Below, one piece after another: positions 17,007 to 25,934 of a stretch of DNA of 64,000 bases (its first letter is position 1; each line of letters begins with the position of its first letter). The translations under genes and the position numbers were made by a program. Where the stretch lies: positions 1-64,000 of the forward strand of contig VXMJ01000017.1 of assembly GCA_009841145.1 (NCBI GenBank), in the 5' to 3' direction. The notes under the pieces were generated by a model. It saw only the letters and a list, made by a program, of their open reading frames with translations. It was not told where the DNA came from and made no database searches. This stretch comes from Caldilineaceae bacterium SB0661_bin_34 (GTDB lineage: Bacteria; Chloroflexota; Anaerolineae; Caldilineales; Caldilineaceae).

Positions 17007-18877
17007 GGTACGCGCTCCTGTAGGACCTTCGTCGGGGAAGACCGCTGCCTGAGCACCGCCTGCTCACGTGCCGCATCCCTGTTGAACTGCGAGGCGATGA
17101 TGTCCGCGTAGATCGAGCTGTGTGCCACGAGCTCCTCATGCGTGCCGCGGTCGACAATGCGTCCACCCTCAAGGACCAGTACCTGGTCGGCCTCGCGCAC
17201 GGTGGAAATACGCTGGGCAATCACAAAGGCGGTCCGATCCTGCATCAGAAACCTGAGGGCCTCCAGGATGCGTTCCTCGGTTTCGGCATCGACCGCGCTG
17301 GTGCTGTCGTCCAGAATCAGGATCCGCGGATCCATCAACAGGGCACGGGCGATGGCAACGCGCTGGCGTTGGCCGCCGCTCAGGCCCACGCCGCGTTCGC
17401 CCACGCGGGATTCATAGCCGTCCGGCAGTTCCGCGATGAAGTCGTGGGCGGCCGCGGCCCGGGCCGCCTGCTCGATTTCCGCCTGCGACGCCTCGGGGCG
17501 GCCGTAGGCAATGTTGCTGGCGATTGTGCCCGAAAAGAGGATCGCCTCCTGCAGGACAATCCCGATCTGCGACCGCAGCGACGACAGGGTCACGGCGCGC
17601 ACGTCCTCGCCGTCGATGGTGACCGATCCGGACGACACGTCGTAGAAGCGCGGGAGCAGGTTGATGATGGAGCTTTTGCCCGAACCCGTCTTGCCCATGA
17701 TGGCAATGGTCTGGCCGGGCGACGCCAGAAAGCTCACGCCCTTCAACACGTCCGTGGTCTGACCGGCATACCGGAAGTACACATCGCGGAACTGCACGCG
17801 GCCGGCAACCGACCCTAGGACGCGGGCATTCGGGGCGTCCGTCAATTCGGACGGCGTGTCCAGGACCTCGAATATGCGCTCGGCACTCACCAGCGCCCTA
17901 ACCATCATGCCCGCCAGAAAGCCGATTGTCATCAAGGGCATGGTGAGGAAGATCAGATAGGTAATGAAGGCGGTCAGGTCGCCAATCGACAGCGCGTCCC
18001 GCATGACCAGACTGCCGCCGAAACCCAGAATGAGGGTCAGCTGGATGTTGGACATCAGGAAGGTGGCGGGAAAGACCTTGGACACGCTGTTGATGAACTT
18101 CAGCAGGTTGAGTCGATAGTTTTCGTTCTCCACCGCGAAGCGTTCGATTTCGAAGTCGGCGCGGGCAAAGGCCTTGACCACCCGAATCCCCGACAGGTTT
18201 TCCTGCAACCGGGCGTTCAGCTTGTCGAGCGTTGCCTGAATGTTGCCGAAATAGGGGCGGATTACCCTGACAAAGACAACCAACAGCAGAATGTTCAGGG
18301 GAAAGATAACCCCGGTGACAATGGCCAGCCGCCAGTTCATGTAGATGAGCACGGCGAACGTTCCCGCCAGCATCAGACTGGAGGTGATCATGAGGAACAG
18401 CCCCTGCCCCATGAACTGGCGGACCAACTCCACGTCGTTGGTGGCGCGGGTCATCAACTGGCCGGTCTGCGCCCGGTCGTGATAGCTGAAGCTGAGGTTG
18501 TGGACCTTGGTATAGATTTGGTTGCGCAGATCGAAGGCCACGCTCTGGCTGGCCTTCTCGCCCAGGAAGTTCTGTAGGAAGTTGAACACACCCCGACCGA
18601 CCGCCAAGCCGCTCAGGAGGATGGTGCCGTCCCGAATCACCCGCCAGTCGAAGTCGACGATACCGGCAGCCCCGCCCTGCAGGGCGTCGGCTAGGTTGTC
18701 AACCACCCAACGTATGACCTGGGGCGAGCCCAGGACGGTGGCCGTCATGAGGATAAGGCTGATCAGGGCTCCGGCAGCCTGACCGCGATAGGGTCCCAGG
18801 GCGCGCAATAGGCGCCACATGGTGCGCGCCGAGGGATTGGGACCGCTTTCAGATGGTTGGGAACCAGAGGATTGCAT
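17003..18877 (-). CDS. ABC exporter half-transporter, subunit with degenerate catalytic site
   Basis: A 624-residue exporter half with six N-terminal membrane helices and an NBD. Walker A is GKTGSGKSS (about 394-402), the signature is canonical LSGGQRQ, but Walker B reads LILDDSTSAVD, with Asp in place of the catalytic Glu. Its partner, the next gene, has the opposite pattern (normal Glu, LSQGQ signature). In known heterodimeric exporters this complementary division gives one hydrolysing and one degenerate site. Gene order and the 4-nt overlap support a three-gene coupled operon ending in the MazG-like gene. Confidence 0.92.
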   Translation of the reverse strand: MQSSGSQPSESGPNPSARTMWRLLRALGPYRGQAAGALISLILMTATVLGSPQVIRWVVDNLADALQGGAAGIVDFDWRVIRDGTILLSGLAVGRGVFNFLQNFLGEKASQSVAFDLRNQIYTKVHNLSFSYHDRAQTGQLMTRATNDVELVRQFMGQGLFLMITSSLMLAGTFAVLIYMNWRLAIVTGVIFPLNILLLVVFVRVIRPYFGNIQATLDKLNARLQENLSGIRVVKAFARADFEIERFAVENENYRLNLLKFINSVSKVFPATFLMSNIQLTLILGFGGSLVMRDALSIGDLTAFITYLIFLTMPLMTIGFLAGMMVRALVSAERIFEVLDTPSELTDAPNARVLGSVAGRVQFRDVYFRYAGQTTDVLKGVSFLASPGQTIAIMGKTGSGKSSIINLLPRFYDVSSGSVTIDGEDVRAVTLSSLRSQIGIVLQEAILFSGTIASNIAYGRPEASQAEIEQAARAAAAHDFIAELPDGYESRVGERGVGLSGGQRQRVAIARALLMDPRILILDDSTSAVDAETEERILEALRFLMQDRTAFVIAQRISTVREADQVLVLEGGRIVDRGTHEELVAHSSIYADIIASQFNRDAAREQAVLRQRSSPTKVLQERVP

Positions 18878-19346
18878 GGGGAGTTATTGCCCGGTGCATA
18901 CCTGTACACAGGGCGAAACCCGAGAAACGTAATACAAGCCGGAAGCGGGCCGAGATACTAAATATTGTAGTCAACGGCCGGCTACATTGCTGAGAAGACT
19001 GCAGCCGAATTCCCATTGGTTCGGTGGCCGAGGGGTCCGTTCAAGCGGTACAGAATGCCAAGCGACCTCCGGATGGCCAACACGATGTCGATACCACCAA
19101 ATGTGCAGGCGTACATTGGACGGCGATGGAGCCGCGGACCGCATCCGGAGGCTGTCCTTGCACCGTTGTCTGTTGGCTCCTTCACCGGACCGCGGTCATG
19201 CGGGAATCGGATACGATCTGCCTGTCGCTGAAACCCGTACCGACCGGCTACGGTATCCCTGCCGGAACCAGCCGAAGCCGGCAATGCGCGGGTCGTTCCC
19301 GGCCCCGCGCGGACCGCGGGACGGAATTCGCATCAGGAGGCCGAAC
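18878..19346. other. Intergenic region between divergent ABC operon and GH32 gene
   Basis: No gene is visible. An AT-rich patch at about 18955-18974 stands out in the GC-rich background and is a likely promoter zone for the ABC operon on the minus strand. A good ribosome-binding site (AGGAGG, 19335-19340) precedes the GH32 GTG start. Confidence 0.45.
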
Positions 19347-20849
19347 GTGCACCGAAGCGAGCTATTGCACCAGGCTCAGGACGCACTGAAGCTGGCTATC
19401 CCCCGCGCCCAGGCGGATCCCAGCCGGCCGGCCTACCACTTCCGGGCGCCGGCCCAGCGCATGAACGACCCCAACGGTCCGATCTTTCACCGGGGCTGGC
19501 ATCACATCTTCTATCAGACCAATCCGCTGACGGACATCACCAAGCCGTTCGGTACGAACTTCTGGGGCCATGCCCGCAGCCGCGACCTGGTGAACTGGGA
19601 ACACCTGCCGTTTGCCCTGATTCCCGACCACGCCTCGGGGGAGTTCGGCTGCTGGTCCGGCACGGTGGGGGTGAACGGCGAGGGCAACCTGGTGCTCCTG
19701 TACACCAGCGTGCCCGACCGGCAGGATCGGGGGCGGATCCCGTTTCAGCAACGAGCCGCGATCGGAGACGAGAAAGACCGCTTCTTTACTCCCTACGACG
19801 GCAACCCCATCCTGGCGCTGGACGATCATCTGCGGCTGCCTGGAGGACCAACCATGGATCCAACCTGGCGGGATCCCTACCTCTGGGTTCATCGGGGACG
19901 AACCTTCATGACCGTGGGCATGTGCGGTGAGGAAGCAGGTTCGCCGCTCTTCGAAGCCGCGGACAGCAGCCTGACCCGTTGGGCGTACAAGGGTTCGATG
20001 TGCCCGGTGAGCGCGGAGTGCCCCAACTTCTTCCCGCTGGGCCGCCACTGGGTGTATCTGTACTCGCCCTTCGACGCCGTTGAGTACCGGGTGGGAGACT
20101 TCGATGCCGACACACCGTTGTTCACCGAGTTGGACGGCGGCATCGTGGACCATGGCTGCCGGGATTGGAACGGTTTCTATGCCAGCAACGTGCATGCCGC
20201 GCCCGACGGCCGCCAAATCCTGCACGGCTGGGTGCGCGGCTTCGAAGAGGGCCACGGCTGGAACGGATGTCTGGCCCTGCCGCGCGAACTTGCCCTGGAC
20301 GACGATTTGGTCCTGCGCCAGAGCCCCATCCGGGAGCTTCAATCCCTGCGCGGGCCGGAACAGCGGGTTTCGGGCATGATGCTGGACAACGCCAGGCAAC
20401 CGCTGCCGGACATCACGGGCAGTCAACTGGAACTACGGGTGCGCCTGCAGCGCCTGTCCGCTGAATCCTGCGGCATCCGGTTGCGCACGGAAGCCAACGG
20501 CGACGGCGGGATTGCCATTGGCCTGTCCGACGCGGGCCTGATCGTGGACGAACAGCCGGCGGTGCCGCTCGCCGACGAGAATTCCGACCTGCACATCTTC
20601 CTGGATCGATGCGTGGTCGAGGTGTTCGCCGATGGAGGACGTGTTGCCTACACCCGGACCATCCCGCAGGATCTGTGGGGCACGGGTGTCACGGTCTGGA
20701 GTCAGGGCGGCGTGGCTGTCCTGGACCAACTGTCGGGCTGGACCATCAACGCGGCCGATATTCGCTGGCCGAACCCTGGCCGCAGTTCTGCAGTCCCTCC
20801 GGAGGTTTCCCAGAAAAATCGGTTGAGGGAGACACGACCGGCTTGTTGA
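19347..20849 (+). CDS. Glycoside hydrolase family 32 beta-fructosidase (sucrose/levan/fructan hydrolase)
   Basis: A 500-residue enzyme. The GTG at 19347 is chosen because AGGAGG lies six bases upstream and the conserved region begins about 28 residues later; the frame stays open 120 codons further 5' without conservation. The catalytic triad of GH32 is complete: nucleophile Asp41 in RMNDPNGP, Asp176 in WRDPYLW and acid/base Glu224 in AECPNFF. A five-bladed propeller domain is followed by a C-terminal beta-sandwich (from about 345). No signal peptide, so it acts on imported fructosides. It is monocistronic with no sugar transporter nearby. Confidence 0.93.
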   Translation: MHRSELLHQAQDALKLAIPRAQADPSRPAYHFRAPAQRMNDPNGPIFHRGWHHIFYQTNPLTDITKPFGTNFWGHARSRDLVNWEHLPFALIPDHASGEFGCWSGTVGVNGEGNLVLLYTSVPDRQDRGRIPFQQRAAIGDEKDRFFTPYDGNPILALDDHLRLPGGPTMDPTWRDPYLWVHRGRTFMTVGMCGEEAGSPLFEAADSSLTRWAYKGSMCPVSAECPNFFPLGRHWVYLYSPFDAVEYRVGDFDADTPLFTELDGGIVDHGCRDWNGFYASNVHAAPDGRQILHGWVRGFEEGHGWNGCLALPRELALDDDLVLRQSPIRELQSLRGPEQRVSGMMLDNARQPLPDITGSQLELRVRLQRLSAESCGIRLRTEANGDGGIAIGLSDAGLIVDEQPAVPLADENSDLHIFLDRCVVEVFADGGRVAYTRTIPQDLWGTGVTVWSQGGVAVLDQLSGWTINAADIRWPNPGRSSAVPPEVSQKNRLRETRPAC

Positions 20850-21001
20850 GTACCGACTGTGTTGTCCAAAGGCCCTTGGCGTCCCGGCCCGTCCGACCAT
20901 CGACCTACAATGGTCATACCTCGCCGCCGGGGCCCCGGACAGGTTGACCGGCCCAACATAGCCATGTCCGTGACGCGAAACCCACATCACACAGGCGAGC
21001 T

Positions 21002-21781
21002 ATGACCACCAATCAGGACAGCGCGGCGGTATCGCGGCCGGATGCCCTGCTGCCGATGCCGGATCCGCCCGAACGCACACCCGAGGAACTGTCTGGCTTC
21101 AATCACCTCAGCATCACCGGCAGTTCCCATTTTCTGGCGATGCACTTTGGCAAACTCGAAACAACTCTGGTGGCCGGGGAGCATTACCTTGCTCCGTTCC
21201 CAACGCGGAAGATGGCCGGGCTCAAATTCCCGGACCTGATGATTGCATTCGACGTGAATCCGGAAGCCTACTACCGGCACAACGCCTACATCATTTCGGA
21301 ACAGGGCAAGCCGCCCGACTTCGTGCTGGAAATCGCCTCCCGTGCCACCGGACGCGCAGACGTTCTTGAAAAACCCGAAGCCTACGCTGCACTGGGCATT
21401 CCCGAGTACTGGCGCTTCGACGAAACCGGCCGCTACCACGGTGCCAGGCTTGAAGGCGACCGTCTGGTGCACGGAGCCTACCAACCCATCGCCATCCAGG
21501 AACTGGATGAGGGAATCCTGCAGGGATACAGCGAGGTCCTGAACCTGATCCTGCGGTGGGAGGACAGCCGACTGGGATGGTACGACCCGGCCACCGGACG
21601 GTACATTCTCACATTCAAGGACCAAACCGCCCGCGCCCACGATGCCGAAGCCGCCCTCAGGACCGAGCGGGAAGCTCGAGCCGCCTCCGAAGCCGCCCTC
21701 AAGGCCGAAAGGGAAGCCCGAGCCGCCTCTGAGGCCAAAATCCGAGCGCTGGAACAGGAACTCGAACGGAGGACCTCGTAG
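21002..21781 (+). CDS. Uma2-family (DUF820) PD-(D/E)XK endonuclease-like protein with coiled-coil tail
   Basis: A 259-residue protein. The Uma2 nuclease-like core (about 60-195) shows FPDLMIAFDV, PPDFVLEIASRAT and ALGIPEYWRFD, matching the D-(E/D)xK arrangement of this family, which is widespread in cyanobacteria and Chloroflexota and of uncertain function. The C-terminal 50 residues are nearly pure helix with a near-exact repeat of EREARAASEA, which should form a coiled coil. The gene stands alone, with no recognisable partner. Confidence 0.85.
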   Translation: MTTNQDSAAVSRPDALLPMPDPPERTPEELSGFNHLSITGSSHFLAMHFGKLETTLVAGEHYLAPFPTRKMAGLKFPDLMIAFDVNPEAYYRHNAYIISEQGKPPDFVLEIASRATGRADVLEKPEAYAALGIPEYWRFDETGRYHGARLEGDRLVHGAYQPIAIQELDEGILQGYSEVLNLILRWEDSRLGWYDPATGRYILTFKDQTARAHDAEAALRTEREARAASEAALKAEREARAASEAKIRALEQELERRTS

Positions 21782-22326
21782 AAGGAATTGTCCGGGCTTA
21801 ATTCGGTCCCTCGGAGACTGCCGACACAAAACCGGATTGGATTGGTCCCCACCGATACCAGCCTTCTCCCGGACACATCATGGTTGGGGCTGACACCGGA
21901 TCCCGGCCAGATGGCAGTCGTCGCAACAACCCCTTCCGTTGTCGTCAAGCCGCCCCCCCATGCGGCGCATCCCCGGAGGCGGCCGCAACACGCCGGGTAC
22001 ATCGCGATCCTTGACGCAGGCCAACGGCCCGAACGCCACAGCCACAGACAGGGAGCGGTCCCGTTCGATACCGTGACCTCGGGACTGGCAGGTTTCTCGG
22101 AAGCCCTGGGGGCGGAGACCGGCCATCGAAACGCGTACAAGCGGTCCGAAGGAACCGGCGAGGCCTGATCCGACGCATTTTGCAGACCGGAGAACAAACC
22201 GCCAATCCGAAACCAGCTCAAGGCATACGCGGATTCCGCGGCGGCACACGGCTATACTGCCCTGACTTTAGTGTTGGCAGAACCGCACGCCCTGCTGCGG
22301 CGGCAGACCCATTCAGGAACACCGTC
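21782..22326. other. Intergenic, no gene recognised
   Basis: About 545 bp without conserved coding signal. A TATACT box at 22253-22258, about 70 bp before the AIM24 start, could be a -10 element, but no convincing -35 is seen. Confidence 0.4.
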
Positions 22327-23004
22327 ATGAAGTATGAAATCATCGGCACGACCATGCAGGCGGTCGAAATCACGCTGGCAACAGGTGAATCCGTAGTCAC
22401 GGAAGCCGGGGGCATGGCCTGGATTTCAGGCGAAGTGGACATGTCGACCAAGGCCGAGGGCGGCCTGTTCGGCGGTATCAAGCGCAAATTGGCCGGTGAA
22501 TCCTTCTTCCAGACCACCTATACCGCCAAGGAGGACAACTGTCTCATCAGTTTCAATCCCTATGCGCCGGGCAAGGTTCTGCCCTTGGAGCTCACCGGAA
22601 ACAACGAATACGTGCTGCAAAGGGATGCCTTCATGGTGTCGGAGACCACCGTGGAACGGGACATCCACTTCCAGCGGCGCCTGGGGGCCGGCTTCTTCGG
22701 GGGCGAAGGCTTCATCTTGCAGAGGGTCTACGGAACCGGTGTCATATTTGTCGAGGTGCCGGGCGAGGTCGTTGTCAAGGAACTGGCCCCGAACGAGGAA
22801 TTGAAGGTGGATCCGGGCCACATCGCCCTATACGACTCGACCATCGACTTCGACGTAAAACGGAACGAAGGCGTGCGGAACATCGTGTTCAGCGGCGAAG
22901 GCCTGTTCCTGGCCCACTTGCGGGGACCGGGCCGCGTCTGGCTGCAGACCATGACGCTGCAAAACCTGGCCGCCAAAATATCTCAGCACTCGCCGTCCAG
23001 CTGA
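22327..23004 (+). CDS. AIM24 / TIGR00266 family protein
   Basis: A 225-residue beta-rich protein that starts at MKYEIIGTTMQAVEI. Family signatures include GESVVTEAGGMAWIS, a Gly-rich GGLFGGIKR segment, LQRDAFMVS, and RLGAGFFGGEGFILQ, with a C-terminal LRGPGRVWLQTM. AIM24-type proteins are named for a yeast mitochondrial biogenesis factor; the bacterial members form tryptophan-RNA-binding-attenuator-like folds with no agreed function. The upstream extension of the open frame is unconserved. The next gene downstream on the same strand begins 88 bp later. Confidence 0.9.
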   Translation: MKYEIIGTTMQAVEITLATGESVVTEAGGMAWISGEVDMSTKAEGGLFGGIKRKLAGESFFQTTYTAKEDNCLISFNPYAPGKVLPLELTGNNEYVLQRDAFMVSETTVERDIHFQRRLGAGFFGGEGFILQRVYGTGVIFVEVPGEVVVKELAPNEELKVDPGHIALYDSTIDFDVKRNEGVRNIVFSGEGLFLAHLRGPGRVWLQTMTLQNLAAKISQHSPSS

Positions 23005-23092
23005 TCCGATTCGACAAAACAGGGATTCCGGTGTGCGGCCGAGACCCGCGACACCAGCCTCAAACCCATTCAAGATAAGGAACCACAAACCG

Positions 23093-24883
23093 ATGGGAAA
23101 CCGATACGAACTCAGCGGCTGGCAGCTGACGGACCTGCTGCCGGATGCCGAGGATGACACGGTACAGGCGCACCTGGCCGCACTGACCACCGCCGTCGAA
23201 CAGTTCGAGGGCCAACGCGCGGCGCTGGAAGCCTTTGATCAGGGCGAGCAGGACCTGGATCTCGTGCCCTTGATGCAGCAGCTGGAGGACATCTCGGAAC
23301 GCATGTACGTCCTGGGAGCCTACGGCAGCCTGTGGTTCTCGGCGGATACGCAGTCGGAAGAGGCCCTGCGCTATGAGGGATACATGCAGCAGGAACTCAC
23401 CAACCTGCAAAACCGGGTCATTTTCTTCGACCTCTGGTGGAAGAGCCTCGGCGACGAGCAGGCCGCCGCCCTCCTGCCGGACCCGGAACAGTACCCCGAC
23501 TACGTCTACTCCCTGCAGAGCGACCGCCGCTTCTGTCCCTTTACGCTGGACGAGCAGTCCGAGCAAATCATCAACACCAAGGATGCGAACGGCATGAGTT
23601 CGCTGATCACGGTGTTTTCGATGCTGACCAACCGCCTGGAGTTCACGCTGGAGGTGGACGGCGAAACCCGAACCCTAACCCGCGAAGAGTTGATGCAGCA
23701 CGCCTATTCGTCGGACGCGGCCCTGCGCGAGGCGGCCTACCGGGAACTGTTCCGAGTCTACGAGCAGGAAAACGGCATCCTAGGCCAGATCTATGCCTCC
23801 CGGGTCAGGGATTGGCATTCCGAGAATCTGGGCCTGCGCAACTATAGTTCGCCGATCGCCGTCAAGAACCTGGGCAACAACGTGCCGGACGCCGCGGTCG
23901 AGGCACTGTTGCAGGTGTGCCAGGACAACGCCGGCCTGTTCCAGGAGTACTTTCGGCTGAAGGCCAAGTGGCTGGGCCTGGAGAAGCTGCGGCGCTTCGA
24001 CATCTACGCGCCCCTGGGCGGCTCGGACAAGCAGATCGACTACGGCGATGCCGTGGACATGGTGCTGGAAACCGTCGACGCCTTCGACAGCGGCGTGGCC
24101 ACCAAGGCGGAACGGGTCTTCCGCGACGGCCACATCGACAGTGAAATCCGCAAGGGCAAGCGTTCGGGGGCCTTCTGTGCCACCGTCCTGCCCTCGCAAA
24201 CGCCGTGGATCCTGATGAACTACACGGGCCGCGTGCGCGACGTGGCCACCCTGGCCCACGAACTCGGGCACGCCATCCACAGCCTGCAGGCGGAGGACCA
24301 CTCGCTCCTAACCCAGCATGCCCCCCTGCCTCTGGCCGAGACCGCCTCGGTCTTCACCGAGATGCTGTTGACCGACCGGTTCATGCAGGAGGAGACCGAT
24401 CCCCTGGTCCGGCGCGAATTGCTGGCTACCGCCGTGGACGACATGTACGCCACGGTCATGCGCCAGGCCTATTTCGTGGTGTTCGAGAAGGCGGCCCACG
24501 AAGCGGTGCTGCAGAACAAGTCCACCGGGGACCTGAGCGAGATCTACCGGAGCCAGCTGGCACAGCAGTTCGGGGACGCGGTGGACGTGGACGACATCTT
24601 CGCCCACGAATGGCTGATGATTCCCCACATCTACCACACGCCGTTCTACTGCTATGCCTACAGCTTCGGCCAGTTGCTGGTCCTGGCCCTGTACCGCAGG
24701 TACCAGCAGGAAGGCGAGGCGTTCAAGCCCGGCTATCTGCGGCTGCTGGCGTACGGCGGCTCCAAGGATCCGGACGACATCTTGCAGGAGATGGGCATCG
24801 ACATGTCCGACCCGGCCTTCTGGCAGGGCGGTTTCGACGTATGCCGGGACATGATCGACCAGCTCAAGGAACTGGATATCTGA
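23093..24883 (+). CDS. pepF: M3 family oligoendopeptidase F
   Basis: A 596-residue cytosolic zinc metallopeptidase. The ATG at 23093 follows AAGGA by about ten bases; an in-frame upstream start adds 20 unconserved residues. The active site is H389-E-L-G-H393, with the third zinc ligand in LAETASVFTEM about 25 residues later, as in PepF-type M3 peptidases. The N-terminal half is the helical prolyl-endopeptidase-like cap. These enzymes cleave short oligopeptides of roughly 7-17 residues. The stop codon abuts the stop of rnc on the other strand with no gap. Confidence 0.93.
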   Translation: MGNRYELSGWQLTDLLPDAEDDTVQAHLAALTTAVEQFEGQRAALEAFDQGEQDLDLVPLMQQLEDISERMYVLGAYGSLWFSADTQSEEALRYEGYMQQELTNLQNRVIFFDLWWKSLGDEQAAALLPDPEQYPDYVYSLQSDRRFCPFTLDEQSEQIINTKDANGMSSLITVFSMLTNRLEFTLEVDGETRTLTREELMQHAYSSDAALREAAYRELFRVYEQENGILGQIYASRVRDWHSENLGLRNYSSPIAVKNLGNNVPDAAVEALLQVCQDNAGLFQEYFRLKAKWLGLEKLRRFDIYAPLGGSDKQIDYGDAVDMVLETVDAFDSGVATKAERVFRDGHIDSEIRKGKRSGAFCATVLPSQTPWILMNYTGRVRDVATLAHELGHAIHSLQAEDHSLLTQHAPLPLAETASVFTEMLLTDRFMQEETDPLVRRELLATAVDDMYATVMRQAYFVVFEKAAHEAVLQNKSTGDLSEIYRSQLAQQFGDAVDVDDIFAHEWLMIPHIYHTPFYCYAYSFGQLLVLALYRRYQQEGEAFKPGYLRLLAYGGSKDPDDILQEMGIDMSDPAFWQGGFDVCRDMIDQLKELDI

Positions 24884-25771
24884 TCAGTCGATGGGGTCCA
24901 GTTCCGTCTGGGCCGCAAGATAGTCGGCCAGCGCCACTTCCGCGGCGCGGAAACCGGCCTTCTGGATGCTGGGGCCCTTGCCGGTGGCAAGGGTCTTGCC
25001 CTCCAGGGTCACCGCCACCTCGAACTCCGGCTGATGGCTGGGACCGGTCGCGGCCCGCTTCTCATAGCGGGGGGTGGCTCCCAGATCCCGCTGCATAACT
25101 TCCTGCAGCGCACTCTTGGCATTCTGTTGCGACTGGCCGTCCGACTTGGCGGCCTTGTCGACCGCCGGATTGAGCCACCGCGCCAAAAATCGTCTCACGC
25201 CCTGTTCCCCTTGATCCACATAGAGTGCACCGATCAGCGCCTCGAACACACTGCCTAGCATACGGGAACTGCGCAGGATTTCCCGGTTTTTGACACTGGG
25301 CCCGGTCAGGACAAGCCTGTCCAACCCCAACTCCAGTGCCCATTCGGTCAGGGTCGCGTTGCGCACCAGTTCCGATCGCAGCCGAGTCAGATCCCCTTCC
25401 AGATGGCTGGGCAGGGCCCGAAAGAGATGCTCGGCCACGATCTTGCCCAACACGGCATCGCCCAGATATTCCAATCGCTCGAAATGGAGTGTGGGATCGT
25501 CCAGCCCGTAATCAAGCACAAATGAACTGTGGACAAAGGCATTGTACAACCAGGTCGGTTCCCGAAACACCAGCCCTTCCCGTTCCGCAAACGCCGACAC
25601 CTGTTGCCGCAGGTTGTCGAAGACATCATCCGCGTCGAGACGCGTGCTGCAGCCGAGCACGAATTGGCCGCCACTGCGCGCCGGACCGGATTCCGCCCCG
25701 TGGGCATCGGGAAAACCATCGTCGTCCTGGGCCAGCAGCCTGTCCCAAAGCGACCTCAAGCGCACGGGCAC
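24884..25771 (-). CDS. rnc: Ribonuclease III
   Basis: A 295-residue RNase III. The GTG at 25771 is chosen because GGAGG lies seven bases upstream. The signature motif ERLEYLGDAVL is present, the second acidic cluster is in FEALIGALYVDQGEQG, and a C-terminal double-stranded-RNA-binding domain (about 215-285) ends in AGFRAAEVALADYL. The first 60 residues are an extension not usual in this family. RNase III processes rRNA precursors and structured mRNAs; it is normally near core genes but here is convergent with pepF and divergent from a GH3-like gene. Confidence 0.93.
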   Translation of the reverse strand: MPVRLRSLWDRLLAQDDDGFPDAHGAESGPARSGGQFVLGCSTRLDADDVFDNLRQQVSAFAEREGLVFREPTWLYNAFVHSSFVLDYGLDDPTLHFERLEYLGDAVLGKIVAEHLFRALPSHLEGDLTRLRSELVRNATLTEWALELGLDRLVLTGPSVKNREILRSSRMLGSVFEALIGALYVDQGEQGVRRFLARWLNPAVDKAAKSDGQSQQNAKSALQEVMQRDLGATPRYEKRAATGPSHQPEFEVAVTLEGKTLATGKGPSIQKAGFRAAEVALADYLAAQTELDPID

Positions 25772-25934
25772 GACAATCCTCCGTCGGCTCCATCAGTGGA
25801 AATGGACCGTGACAGCCTCCTTCCGTCCGCGACGACCGGCTCCGGGACGTGGTGGACAAGGAAATGTTCCGGGCGGCGGCACCGTCCTTGAAGTACATTC
25901 TATAGACAACCTGGTGGCCGCACCGTCCGAACAG

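Noticed and set aside
18987-19346. N-terminal extension of the GH32 protein
   Set aside because: No conservation, and AGGAGG points to the GTG at 19347.
25542-25934. N-terminal extension of the GH3-like protein across the rnc 5' region
   Set aside because: It overlaps rnc coding sequence; a signal peptide begins only after 25935.
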